A DNA stretch of 64,000 nucleotides, from the NCBI RefSeq assembly GCF_021442025.1, contig NZ_CP090446.1:496001-560000 (forward strand), given 5' to 3'. The position numbers and the translations under genes were made by a program. Of this stretch, positions 13,199 through 21,263 are shown one piece after another; positions within the stretch are counted from its first letter, which is position 1; the number at the start of each line of letters is the position of its first letter. The stretch is from Sphingobacterium sp. SRCM116780 (GTDB lineage: Bacteria > Bacteroidota > Bacteroidia > Sphingobacteriales > Sphingobacteriaceae). Under the pieces are notes generated by a model, which made no database searches, had not been told where the DNA came from, and saw nothing but the letters and a program-made list of their open reading frames with translations.

Positions 13199-13557
13199 TG
13201 CTATATACTTTTTACTTTTCTTACTTTCTAATCTCCTGGAAACACAATAACCTCATTCTTTTCCTATTTAAACACTCTCTTTCCTAGAATTAGGATCGCC
13301 GTTGTTTTTCTGAATAGGGTAATAAAAGAAACAGCTTTAAATTCATATTTAAAGCTGTTTCTTTTATTGATGAGGTCGGTATGTTTATTATTAACGGAGC
13401 ATCATGTTGCATCACTTGATTGTAATTGTTAATATGAGTAATAACTAATCTAACCATCTGCTCCCCTAACCATCTAATTATCTTACTACCTCTGAAATAG
13501 TGATGAATGTTACTTTTTTTGATTATTAGCATCATTCGAATGTCATATAACTAGTTC
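13199..13557. other. Spacer between rRNA terminator and ccoNO
   Basis: No supported gene. It contains a perfect palindrome at 13321-13368 (separate entry) that is not next to a gene end. A minus-strand frame of 81 codons here has no recognisable features and spans the palindrome, so it is not called. Confidence 0.6.
13321..13368. terminator. Perfect 21-bp palindrome with 6-base loop
   Basis: Arms 13321-13341 and 13348-13368 are exact complements around the loop TTCATA, with T-rich sequence on both strands, so it could terminate transcription either way. No gene end lies close by; it may insulate ccoNO from rRNA read-through. Confidence 0.6.
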
Positions 13558-13577
13558 TACTTTTGATAATAAATCAA
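13558..13577 (+). promoter_or_regulatory. Candidate ccoNO promoter with FNR-like half sites
   Basis: TACTTTTG at 13558-13565 fits the -7 consensus TAnnTTTG, but no good -33 element is seen at the normal distance. Overlapping it, TTGAT (13563-13567) and ATCAA (13573-13577) are the half sites of an FNR/CRP-type operator but with 5 rather than 4 bases between them. Both calls are tentative. Confidence 0.35.
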
Positions 13578-13588
13578 CATTTTAAGTA

Positions 13589-15727
13589 ATGCAGTTAGAG
13601 CAGTTTAATTATGACAATAAGATTGTCAGAAATTTCGGTATCGCTACCATTATTTGGGGGATAGTGGGTATGTCCATTGGGCTGCTTATAGCCACTCAAT
13701 TGGTATGGCCAGCGATGAATTTCGGGATTCAGTTCTCAACATTTGGTCGTATCAGACCTGTACATACAAATGCGATCATCTTCGCCTTTGTTGGTAATGC
13801 TATTTTCATGGGCGTGTATTATTCTTTACAACGCGTCTTAAAAGCCCGTATGTTTAGTGATATACTGAGTAAACTTCATTTTTGGGGTTGGCAATTGATT
13901 ATTGTAGCCTCTGCGATCACTTTACCACTAGGATTGACCACCAGTCATGAGTATGCGGAAATGGAATGGCCTATTGATCTCGGGATTACTTTCATTTGGG
14001 TCGTTTTCGGAATTAATATGTTTGGTACAATTATCAAACGTAGGGAACGCCATATGTATGTAGCAGTTTGGTTCTATATTGCCACTTTCGTTACGGTAGC
14101 TGTTTTACATCTAGTAAATTCCGTCCAATTACCGATTTCAGGATGGAAAAGTTATTATGTATATTCTGGAGTACAGGATGCTTTGGTGCAATGGTGGTAT
14201 GGTCATAACGCGGTCGCATTCTTTTTGACAACCCCATTTTTGGGTATGATGTATTATTTCTTACCTAAAATGGCTAATCGTCCTGTATACTCATATAAAC
14301 TAAGTATTCTTCACTTTTGGTCATTGATTTTCATTTACATCTGGGCAGGTCCTCATCACTTATTATATACTGCTCTTCCAGGCTGGGTTCAATCCTTAGG
14401 GGTTGCTTTTTCAGTGATGTTGATCGCTCCAAGTTGGGGAGGGATGATTAATGGTTTGCTGACACTACGAGGAGCGTGGGATAAGGTTCGTACAGAACCA
14501 GTTTTAAAATTTATGGTTGTGGCCTTGACATGTTATGGTATGGCGACATTCGAAGGTCCTATGCTCTCCTTAAAACAAGTGAATGCTATTGCTCACTTTA
14601 CAGATTGGATAGTAGCACACGTTCATGTTGGAGCCCTTGGTTGGAACGGGTTTATGACTTTTGCTATTTTGTATTGGTTGATTCCGCGTATTTATAAAAC
14701 AGAATTATATTCTAAAAAATTAGCTTCTGCACATTTTTGGATTGGAACATTAGGTATTCTTTTCTATGCGATCCCGATGTATTGGGCAGCTGTAGTGCAA
14801 GGCTTGATGTGGAAAGAGTTTACACCAGAAGGAGTGTTGAAATATCCCAATTTCTTAGCGACAACATTGGAAATTCTCCCCATGCATATGATGCGTGCTT
14901 TGGGAGGAGGTTTATATTTATCAGGTGCAATATTGATGACTTATAACTTGGTGAAAACCATGAAACAGGGTAAGTTATTAGCGAATGAGCCTGCTCAAGC
15001 ACCTGCCTTGCTACCTGTTACTATGAATGAACAATCTAAACATCGTCGCTTGGAAAGAAAGCCGATTATGTTCATGGTACTGGCATTGATCGCAATTTTG
15101 ATTGGAGGAATCGTAGAAATGATCCCTACGTTTACAATCTCTTCGAACGTTCCAACCATTGCGAGTGTAAAACCTTATACAGCATTAGAAATTCAAGGCC
15201 GCGATCTCTATATCCGAGAGGGTTGTGTGAATTGTCATACACAAGTAGTACGTCCATTCCGTTCGGAGACTGCAAGATATGGGGAATATAGTAAAGCTGG
15301 TGAATATGTTTATGATCATCCCTTCTTATGGGGGTCGAAACGTACGGGTCCCGATTTACATCGTATTGGAGGAAAATATCCGAATAAATGGCATTTCGAT
15401 CATTTATTAGATCCAACAATTACTTCTCCTGGTAGTATCATGCCGATGTATCCATGGTTGATTGATCAAAAATTGGATAATTCATTGCTGAAAAATAAGC
15501 TGGAGGCGATGCGTAAATTGGGTGTGCCCTATACCGATCAGGAGATTGCGAATGCGCAAGCAAATCTAGCTAAACAAGCGAAAGGAATTGTTGAGGATTT
15601 GAAGAAAAATCAAGTGAACGTATTAGCCGATCGTGAAATTATAGCGCTGATCGCTTACTTACAACGTCTGGGTACAGACATCAAAGCTGCACCCAAAACA
15701 ACAAAAGTAATCGATGAACAACATTAA
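13589..15727 (+). CDS. ccoNO: cbb3-type cytochrome c oxidase, fused subunits I and II (CcoNO)
   Basis: 712 residues joining the catalytic CcoN subunit (about 1-455) to the cytochrome c subunit CcoO (about 490-712), a fusion typical of Bacteroidota. CcoN shows the haem and CuB ligand regions RPVHTNAI, WWYGHNAVAFF (His plus the downstream Tyr pair), AGPHHLLY and IVAHVHVGALG. CcoO begins with a membrane helix near 495-512 and carries one haem c motif, C546-V-N-C-H550, with a methionine-bearing TSPGSIMPMYP segment. The complex reduces O2 to water with high affinity and pumps protons. It opens the structural operon; ccoQ follows after 12 bp. Confidence 0.96.
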   Translation: MQLEQFNYDNKIVRNFGIATIIWGIVGMSIGLLIATQLVWPAMNFGIQFSTFGRIRPVHTNAIIFAFVGNAIFMGVYYSLQRVLKARMFSDILSKLHFWGWQLIIVASAITLPLGLTTSHEYAEMEWPIDLGITFIWVVFGINMFGTIIKRRERHMYVAVWFYIATFVTVAVLHLVNSVQLPISGWKSYYVYSGVQDALVQWWYGHNAVAFFLTTPFLGMMYYFLPKMANRPVYSYKLSILHFWSLIFIYIWAGPHHLLYTALPGWVQSLGVAFSVMLIAPSWGGMINGLLTLRGAWDKVRTEPVLKFMVVALTCYGMATFEGPMLSLKQVNAIAHFTDWIVAHVHVGALGWNGFMTFAILYWLIPRIYKTELYSKKLASAHFWIGTLGILFYAIPMYWAAVVQGLMWKEFTPEGVLKYPNFLATTLEILPMHMMRALGGGLYLSGAILMTYNLVKTMKQGKLLANEPAQAPALLPVTMNEQSKHRRLERKPIMFMVLALIAILIGGIVEMIPTFTISSNVPTIASVKPYTALEIQGRDLYIREGCVNCHTQVVRPFRSETARYGEYSKAGEYVYDHPFLWGSKRTGPDLHRIGGKYPNKWHFDHLLDPTITSPGSIMPMYPWLIDQKLDNSLLKNKLEAMRKLGVPYTDQEIANAQANLAKQAKGIVEDLKKNQVNVLADREIIALIAYLQRLGTDIKAAPKTTKVIDEQH

Positions 15728-15739
15728 AATACAGCAATT

Positions 15740-15931
15740 ATGTTCAAACAAATTACAAACTTAAATGGTAGCGAGCTGTATTTGATCGCTTCATTATGGA
15801 TATTTCTAGTATTCTTTATTATCGTGGGAATTATGTTGTTTCGAATGAATAAAGATCATATTTCGTACATGAAACAGCTTCCTTTTCAGGAGGACGACAA
15901 TAATAAAAATCAATCATCAGATCGTTTATAG
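15740..15931 (+). CDS. ccoQ: cbb3 oxidase small subunit CcoQ
   Basis: A 63-residue protein with one membrane helix (about residues 15-38) followed by a short charged tail ending QSSDRL. Size, topology and position between ccoNO and ccoP match CcoQ, the poorly conserved stabilising subunit. It starts 12 bp after ccoNO and stops 2 bp before ccoP, so translation is probably coupled. The call depends mostly on context. Confidence 0.85.
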   Translation: MFKQITNLNGSELYLIASLWIFLVFFIIVGIMLFRMNKDHISYMKQLPFQEDDNNKNQSSDRL

Positions 15932-15933
15932 TT

Positions 15934-16812
15934 ATGGGATTATTTTTAAATACAACAACGACAGCAATTTCCAATGCGGAAACATGGAGCTTTGGCTCAG
16001 GCAATATATATAATAATATTTTGATTCTTGTACTTACTGTTGTGATGATTAGTTTACTTGCATCAGCAATAATGGTCAATAGGGCCATGCGTTCTATTCT
16101 ACGGATTACGATGCCGCATATCCTACAAGAAGAACAAGCAAATAGAATCAACAAAAAGGCAAATCGTAAAACTGCTTGGAATAAATTACTAGGATTACGA
16201 CCTATTTCAGAAGAAAAGGATCTTGTAATTGATCACGAATATGACGGTATTCGTGAATTGGATAATCCAATTCCCATTTGGTTCAATGCGCTATTTTATT
16301 CAACGATGACTTTTGCGATTGTTTATGTGTTGGTGTATCATGTTTTCAGCTGGGGAATGAATCAAGATCAAGAGTATGTACAAGAAATGGAAAAAGCAGA
16401 GGTTTTACGTCAGGAATATTTAGCTCAGGCGGCCAATTTAATTGATGAGACTAATGTAACATTCGATGAAGCGAAAGTTGCAGCAGGTCGTGCTATTTTC
16501 CAAGCAAACTGTGTTCCCTGTCACGGTGGATCAGCTGAAGGAGGAATTGGTCCCAATTTGGTTGATCGATTTTGGTTACATGGTGGAGAAATAAAAGATA
16601 TCTTCAAAACGGTAAAATACGGTATTCCAGATAAAGGGATGGTATCTTGGGAACAAACATTGACTCCCGGCCAAATCGCTGAAGTTAGTAGTTATATTAT
16701 TTCCATTCGGGATACAAAACCTGCCAATCTAAAACCAGCACAAGGTGTAGCGGTAACATACGAATCCATTCAAGAAAAATCCACACCTGCTGATTCAACA
16801 AAAGCTCAATAA
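15934..16812 (+). CDS. ccoP: cbb3 oxidase subunit III CcoP, mono-haem form
   Basis: 292 residues: an N-terminal helix (about 26-50), a cytoplasmic stretch, a second helix (about 113-137) that enters the periplasm, then a single cytochrome c domain with C193-V-P-C-H197 and the axial-ligand segment GIPDKGMVSW. Proteobacterial CcoP normally has two haem c groups; only one CXXCH is present here, as is common in Bacteroidota. It passes electrons toward CcoO/CcoN. The tail (from about 275) is low-complexity. ccoG follows 9 bp later. Confidence 0.94.
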   Translation: MGLFLNTTTTAISNAETWSFGSGNIYNNILILVLTVVMISLLASAIMVNRAMRSILRITMPHILQEEQANRINKKANRKTAWNKLLGLRPISEEKDLVIDHEYDGIRELDNPIPIWFNALFYSTMTFAIVYVLVYHVFSWGMNQDQEYVQEMEKAEVLRQEYLAQAANLIDETNVTFDEAKVAAGRAIFQANCVPCHGGSAEGGIGPNLVDRFWLHGGEIKDIFKTVKYGIPDKGMVSWEQTLTPGQIAEVSSYIISIRDTKPANLKPAQGVAVTYESIQEKSTPADSTKAQ

Positions 16813-16821
16813 GATATCGTC

Positions 16822-18204
16822 ATGAAAACAGTAGTAACAAATCCTGCCGAGAGCCAAAAGTCTAAAACAACAAGAACTTGGATCTATGCTAAGAAACCTT
16901 CAGGGCAATGGTATAATAGAAGAATGTGGGTGGGATATGGGTTACTACTGTTTCTTTTTTTAGCACCTTTTATTAAATTAGGTGGAGAACCTTTCTTAAT
17001 GTTCAATATTATTGAACGTAAATTCTCCATTTTAGGCAGTGTATTTTATCCGCAAGATCTTCACATTTTCGTTTTTGGAATGTTGATTATGATGGTTTGT
17101 ATTGTTCTTTTTACAGTCGTATTCGGTCGTATATGGTGTGGTTGGACTTGTCCGCAGACAATCTTTATGGAATTAATTTTTCGAAAAATAGAATATTGGA
17201 TTGAAGGTGATTGGCAACAACAGAAAAAATTGAATGATGGACCAAATACAGATCAAAAAAAAATAAAAAAGATAGCTAAGCATGGGATATTCTTACTGAT
17301 TTCGTTTTTCATTTCTAACATTTTTTTGTCTTATATCATTGGAGTTGATGCGCTGTATAAAATCATAACAGACCCAATCAACCAACACATGTCGGGATTA
17401 TTTTCTATTGCAATTTTTACGTTGGTTTTTTATGCTGTCTTCGCTCATGTTAGAGAGATTGTCTGTACGACTATTTGTCCATATGGAAGATTACAAGGTG
17501 TTTTACTGGATGATCAAAGTATTACGGTGGCTTATGACCATCGACGAGGGGAACCAAGAGGTAAGCAGAAAAAGGATGAAGTACAGGTAAAGGGGGATTG
17601 TATTGACTGTCAGCTTTGTGTACATGTGTGTCCAACGGGAATAGATATTCGAAATGGTTTACAATTGGAATGTGTGAGTTGCACTGCTTGTGTAGACGCT
17701 TGTGATGCTGTAATGGATAAAATTGGAAAACCTAAAAAACTAATAGGTTTTTATGCAATGGGTGAAATAGAAGGTACTATTCAGAAAAAAAGTAATACCA
17801 GAACTATTGCTTATTCCATCGTCTTAATTGTTTTGATTTCAGTATTTGGATTTATGATTTTTAATCGCTCTGAAATTGGGACTACTTTGTTAAGAGCCAA
17901 AGGAAGTTCTTATCAGTTGCGAGAGGATCATACTATTAGTAATCTTTATTCATTGGAATTGGTGAATAAGAGTGGAAAAGTAATGCCTTTTGTATTGGTG
18001 CCAGAAGATAAGAGGCTGAAAATACAAGTTGTTAATCCTATTCATTCTTTAAGGAAAGATGGTACTGCTTCCCTAAGTTTCTTTTTAATCATGAAGAATG
18101 AGGATGTAAGACAGTATAAAAATGATGTGAAAGTGGATGTGTATGCTGGGAAAAGAAAAGTGAAGACATTGAAAACAACTTTTATAGCTCCTCCTGGAAT
18201 GTAA
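16822..18204 (+). CDS. ccoG: Cytochrome oxidase accessory protein CcoG (polyferredoxin)
   Basis: 460 residues with several membrane helices and two 4Fe-4S clusters of ferredoxin type: cysteines 260, 263, 266, 270 and 284, 287, 290, 294. An upstream GWTCPQT motif near residue 111 and ICPYGRLQG near 220 are also characteristic. An Ig-like C-terminal domain (about 360-460) follows the last helix, as in CcoG/RdxA. In other bacteria CcoG reduces copper during cbb3 assembly. It is encoded 9 bp after ccoP and 38 bp before ccoH. Confidence 0.95.
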   Translation: MKTVVTNPAESQKSKTTRTWIYAKKPSGQWYNRRMWVGYGLLLFLFLAPFIKLGGEPFLMFNIIERKFSILGSVFYPQDLHIFVFGMLIMMVCIVLFTVVFGRIWCGWTCPQTIFMELIFRKIEYWIEGDWQQQKKLNDGPNTDQKKIKKIAKHGIFLLISFFISNIFLSYIIGVDALYKIITDPINQHMSGLFSIAIFTLVFYAVFAHVREIVCTTICPYGRLQGVLLDDQSITVAYDHRRGEPRGKQKKDEVQVKGDCIDCQLCVHVCPTGIDIRNGLQLECVSCTACVDACDAVMDKIGKPKKLIGFYAMGEIEGTIQKKSNTRTIAYSIVLIVLISVFGFMIFNRSEIGTTLLRAKGSSYQLREDHTISNLYSLELVNKSGKVMPFVLVPEDKRLKIQVVNPIHSLRKDGTASLSFFLIMKNEDVRQYKNDVKVDVYAGKRKVKTLKTTFIAPPGM

Positions 18205-18242
18205 ATTGAAATCGCATAAATTACAGCTTTAAAAAGGTAGAA

Positions 18243-18665
18243 ATGAATTGGGGTTATAAAATATTTTTAAGTTTAGGTTTGTTTATGCTCTGTATAGTAG
18301 GTGCAGGTATTTATATGGTCAGTCGCGATACCGATACTTTAGAGGATACTGACTATTATGAACAAGGATTACATTACGATGATGTGTATACAAAAAGATC
18401 AAATGTTGTTGCTCATGAGGCGAAACCTATTATAACAGTTGAAAATGATACGTTATATATTCAGTTTGTAGATGCTCCAAATCAAGGTAAATTAATTTTT
18501 AAAAGACCGTCTGACGGTACACAAGATATGGAGTTGCCATTCCAAACAATGACTTCGAAATTTCAATTACCTGTTACTACATTAAAAAAAGGAAGATGGC
18601 ACTTGGAGATTGTATGGAAGAATGCTGAATTGGATTTTTCAACGGATCAACAGCTTAATTTGTAA
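18243..18665 (+). CDS. ccoH: cbb3 oxidase assembly protein CcoH (FixH family)
   Basis: 140 residues. One N-terminal helix (about 5-25) is followed by the TDTLEDTDYYEQGLHYDD segment that marks FixH/CcoH, then an extracytoplasmic beta-rich domain. CcoH stabilises the oxidase during assembly. Position after ccoG and before a TauE/SafE-like gene is the standard order. The stop codon is one base before the next ATG. Confidence 0.92.
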   Translation: MNWGYKIFLSLGLFMLCIVGAGIYMVSRDTDTLEDTDYYEQGLHYDDVYTKRSNVVAHEAKPIITVENDTLYIQFVDAPNQGKLIFKRPSDGTQDMELPFQTMTSKFQLPVTTLKKGRWHLEIVWKNAELDFSTDQQLNL

Positions 18666-18666
18666 A

Positions 18667-19365
18667 ATGAGTTATTCATATTTTGCTTTTTTTATGGGCT
18701 TGTTCGGAAGTATTCACTGCGCTGTGATGTGTGGACCTTTGTTGCTTGTTGCTCAGGGAAATCAGCGAATCAGTTGGAAAATAGTTATTAATAAGATATT
18801 ATACCAATTAGGACGAATTTTGACCTATGGTTCGCTTGGTTTGCTCCTTGGTTTATTCGGTAAAGTAGCCACGATGCAAGGATGGCAAAGGGGATTAAGT
18901 CTTTTTACAGGAATATTTCTGATTGTTATTGGACTGTTTCAACTCTTTCAAAATAGGAATCATCAATTTGTAAGATTACAAACCTTCTTTTTCTCACCAA
19001 TAGCTAAATTAATGGGTAAATGGTTATATCGACCAGGTGGAAGTTTTATTGCAGGTATATTGAATGGAATTCTACCATGTGGAATGGTATACATGGCTAT
19101 TGCTTCTGCTATGAATGCAGAATCTAGCCTTGCTAGTTTTCATTTTATGATTATGTTTGGCTTAGGAACACTACCATTATTATTGCTTTTCTCTTTTTTA
19201 GGAAATATTTCTCAAAAATATTTTAAAATTAATTTTTCGAAATGGTTACCTTTTTTATATCTCTTGATGGGAATATGGTTTCTGTTGCGTGGCGCTAATT
19301 TGGACATTCCCTATCTCAGTCCATTACTCCAAGTAGATGGAGCTCTAAATTGTCACACGATTTAG
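18667..19365 (+). CDS. Sulfite exporter TauE/SafE-like membrane protein of cco operon
   Basis: 232 residues, about six membrane helices. Two motifs typical of this subgroup are visible: FGSIHCAVMCGPLL near the N-terminus and GILNGILPCGMVYMA in the middle. Both keep a cysteine, resembling the membrane core of DsbD/CcdA-like and heavy-metal-linked proteins. The ATG at 18667 is chosen because it lies one base after the ccoH stop; an upstream in-frame start at 18610 would overlap ccoH by 56 bases and precedes the conserved part. Genes of this type regularly end cbb3 operons, probably aiding copper or redox handling, but the substrate is unknown. Confidence 0.88.
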   Translation: MSYSYFAFFMGLFGSIHCAVMCGPLLLVAQGNQRISWKIVINKILYQLGRILTYGSLGLLLGLFGKVATMQGWQRGLSLFTGIFLIVIGLFQLFQNRNHQFVRLQTFFFSPIAKLMGKWLYRPGGSFIAGILNGILPCGMVYMAIASAMNAESSLASFHFMIMFGLGTLPLLLLFSFLGNISQKYFKINFSKWLPFLYLLMGIWFLLRGANLDIPYLSPLLQVDGALNCHTI

Positions 19366-19681
19366 AAATAAATCATTCTCTTCTATGTGGATGTAATATT
19401 TGATTGTATACGTTGAACTTCTAGCTATTGATTATATTGGTCAAGCGATAGTGCTGTTCTTTTTATCTATTTCTTTGAACTTACCATAATGACACCTCTT
19501 GTCAATCAACAGTTAAATCTTTAATTTAACATTTTTGAATATAGTTATGTTATTAAAAAGGTATATTTCAATAATTGGATAGTTGAGCGCAATAGTTCTG
19601 TATACTATCCAATAAATTATCGGAACAAAACACTTGGAATTTACAGTTGTTATTGAATAATTAGAATAAGTTAAATATTTT
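19366..19681. other. Intergenic region before cls, with two hairpins
   Basis: No gene seen. A short inverted repeat GTTAAA/TTTAAC lies near 19512-19530. A perfect 10-bp inverted repeat, ATTGGATAGT at 19574-19583 and its complement at 19604-19613, lies about 70 bp before cls. Neither has a following T run, so they look more like leader structures or operators than terminators. Confidence 0.5.
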
Positions 19682-21169
19682 ATGGAGGAGCTATTTAGTC
19701 AAATTGAAATTGATTGGAGCCACGTTTGGCAATTGTTACTAAACTGGTATTGGCTTCCTTTATTTGTTTTGTATTTTGGCGTAATTAGCACCATCTTAAT
19801 TGAAAATAGGAACCCAACAAAAACGATCTCTTGGGTGATGGTTATTGTTTTTCTCCCTTTTGTTGGTTTGATACTTTACTATTTGTTTGGACAGAAATTT
19901 AGAAAAGTAAAGCGATTCCAACGGATCAATCGGGAGCAAAATAGAAAATTGTTAGTAGCATGGGAAGAGAGTTTAAGTAGAATGGATGAACAATTGGAGA
20001 TTATTCATCAAAGAATTGGCATGTTATCTCGTGTTTTTGATTATTTGAAAAATGAAAAATTAGCATTCTTTTCATTGAACAATCGTGTTGAACTCTTTAT
20101 TAATGGTGAAGAAAAATTTCCTGTACTACTCAAAAGACTACGTGAAGCTAAAAAATCCATTCATATGGAGTATTATATCTTCGAGTTCGATCATATTGGC
20201 AAACAGGTTCTTGCTATTTTAGAAGAAAAAGCAAAAGAAGGGGTTAAAGTTCGTCTGATACTAGACAGTATTGGATCTCCTCAAGTCATTAAATATTTGC
20301 GAAAAAATAAACCGAGTTATCCTTTTGAAGCCTTTTTGCCCGTTACCTTTACTTCGTTAGCAAATAGCAATTATCGAAATCACAGAAAGATTGTTGTCAT
20401 TGATTGCCAATATGGATTTGTTGGGGGTATTAATATATCTGATCGTTATATCAATCAACCTAATCAAGCGAACTATTGGAGAGATACGGCGATGGCTGTA
20501 GAAGGTATTGCTGTTAATAATCTACAAATTCAATTTTGGAACAGTTGGAACCAAACCGAAGGAGAACCATTTTCATTAACGGAAGAATATTTAAACTTCA
20601 ATGTAGCGCATATACCTGAAAGGGCAGCAGTTTCTTTTGCTTCCAGTGATCCAGGTTCATTAGGTCCTTTTAATATGGAAGCAATTCTTCTAGCGATTAA
20701 TGATGCGAAAGAAAGAATACAATTGTGTACGCCTTATTTTATTCCTAGTGAACAATTGTCAACAGCATTAGAGATCGCCGCGTCTTCGGGAATCAAAGTG
20801 GAGTTGATGTTACCAGCCGTGTCAGATTCGTATATCGTTCAGCATGCTACATTTTCGTTTTTAAAACCACTTTTGCAAAGAGGAATACATGTTTATCTAT
20901 ATAACAAAGGTTTTATCCATGCTAAAACAGTTTGTATCGATGGTAAATTGGCATTTGTAGGGACTGTCAATTTGGACATTCGTAGCTTTTATATTAACTA
21001 TGAAATTACAAGTGTCGTTTCGGATGAACAATATTGCAAACGTCTAGAACAACAATTTGAAATGGATAAATCGGCATCGGATTTAGTGACGTTATTTTCA
21101 TGGGCACATCGGAAAAAATGGAAAAAGGGTGTTGATTCCTTATGTCGCCTTTTAGCTCCTCTATTATAG
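19682..21169 (+). CDS. cls: Cardiolipin synthase (phospholipase D superfamily)
   Basis: 495 residues with two N-terminal membrane helices and two HKD motifs: NHRKIVVIDCQYGFVGG near residue 235 and IHAKTVCIDGKLAFVG near residue 415. The enzyme condenses two phosphatidylglycerols to cardiolipin and glycerol at the inner membrane. Length is typical of bacterial Cls. It stands alone, 316 bp after the cco operon and 94 bp before the next gene. Confidence 0.95.
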   Translation: MEELFSQIEIDWSHVWQLLLNWYWLPLFVLYFGVISTILIENRNPTKTISWVMVIVFLPFVGLILYYLFGQKFRKVKRFQRINREQNRKLLVAWEESLSRMDEQLEIIHQRIGMLSRVFDYLKNEKLAFFSLNNRVELFINGEEKFPVLLKRLREAKKSIHMEYYIFEFDHIGKQVLAILEEKAKEGVKVRLILDSIGSPQVIKYLRKNKPSYPFEAFLPVTFTSLANSNYRNHRKIVVIDCQYGFVGGINISDRYINQPNQANYWRDTAMAVEGIAVNNLQIQFWNSWNQTEGEPFSLTEEYLNFNVAHIPERAAVSFASSDPGSLGPFNMEAILLAINDAKERIQLCTPYFIPSEQLSTALEIAASSGIKVELMLPAVSDSYIVQHATFSFLKPLLQRGIHVYLYNKGFIHAKTVCIDGKLAFVGTVNLDIRSFYINYEITSVVSDEQYCKRLEQQFEMDKSASDLVTLFSWAHRKKWKKGVDSLCRLLAPLL

Positions 21170-21263
21170 GCTAATAAATGTTAAAAATTTGTTAGACTTC
21201 CTATATCTGATTAAAATTGAATATATTTAACCTATTCTATTTTAATTTCCAATAGTCTATTAA

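Noticed and set aside
13290-13535. Minus-strand frame of 81 codons between 5S and ccoNO
   Set aside because: It spans a perfect palindrome that looks like a terminator, and shows no recognisable features.
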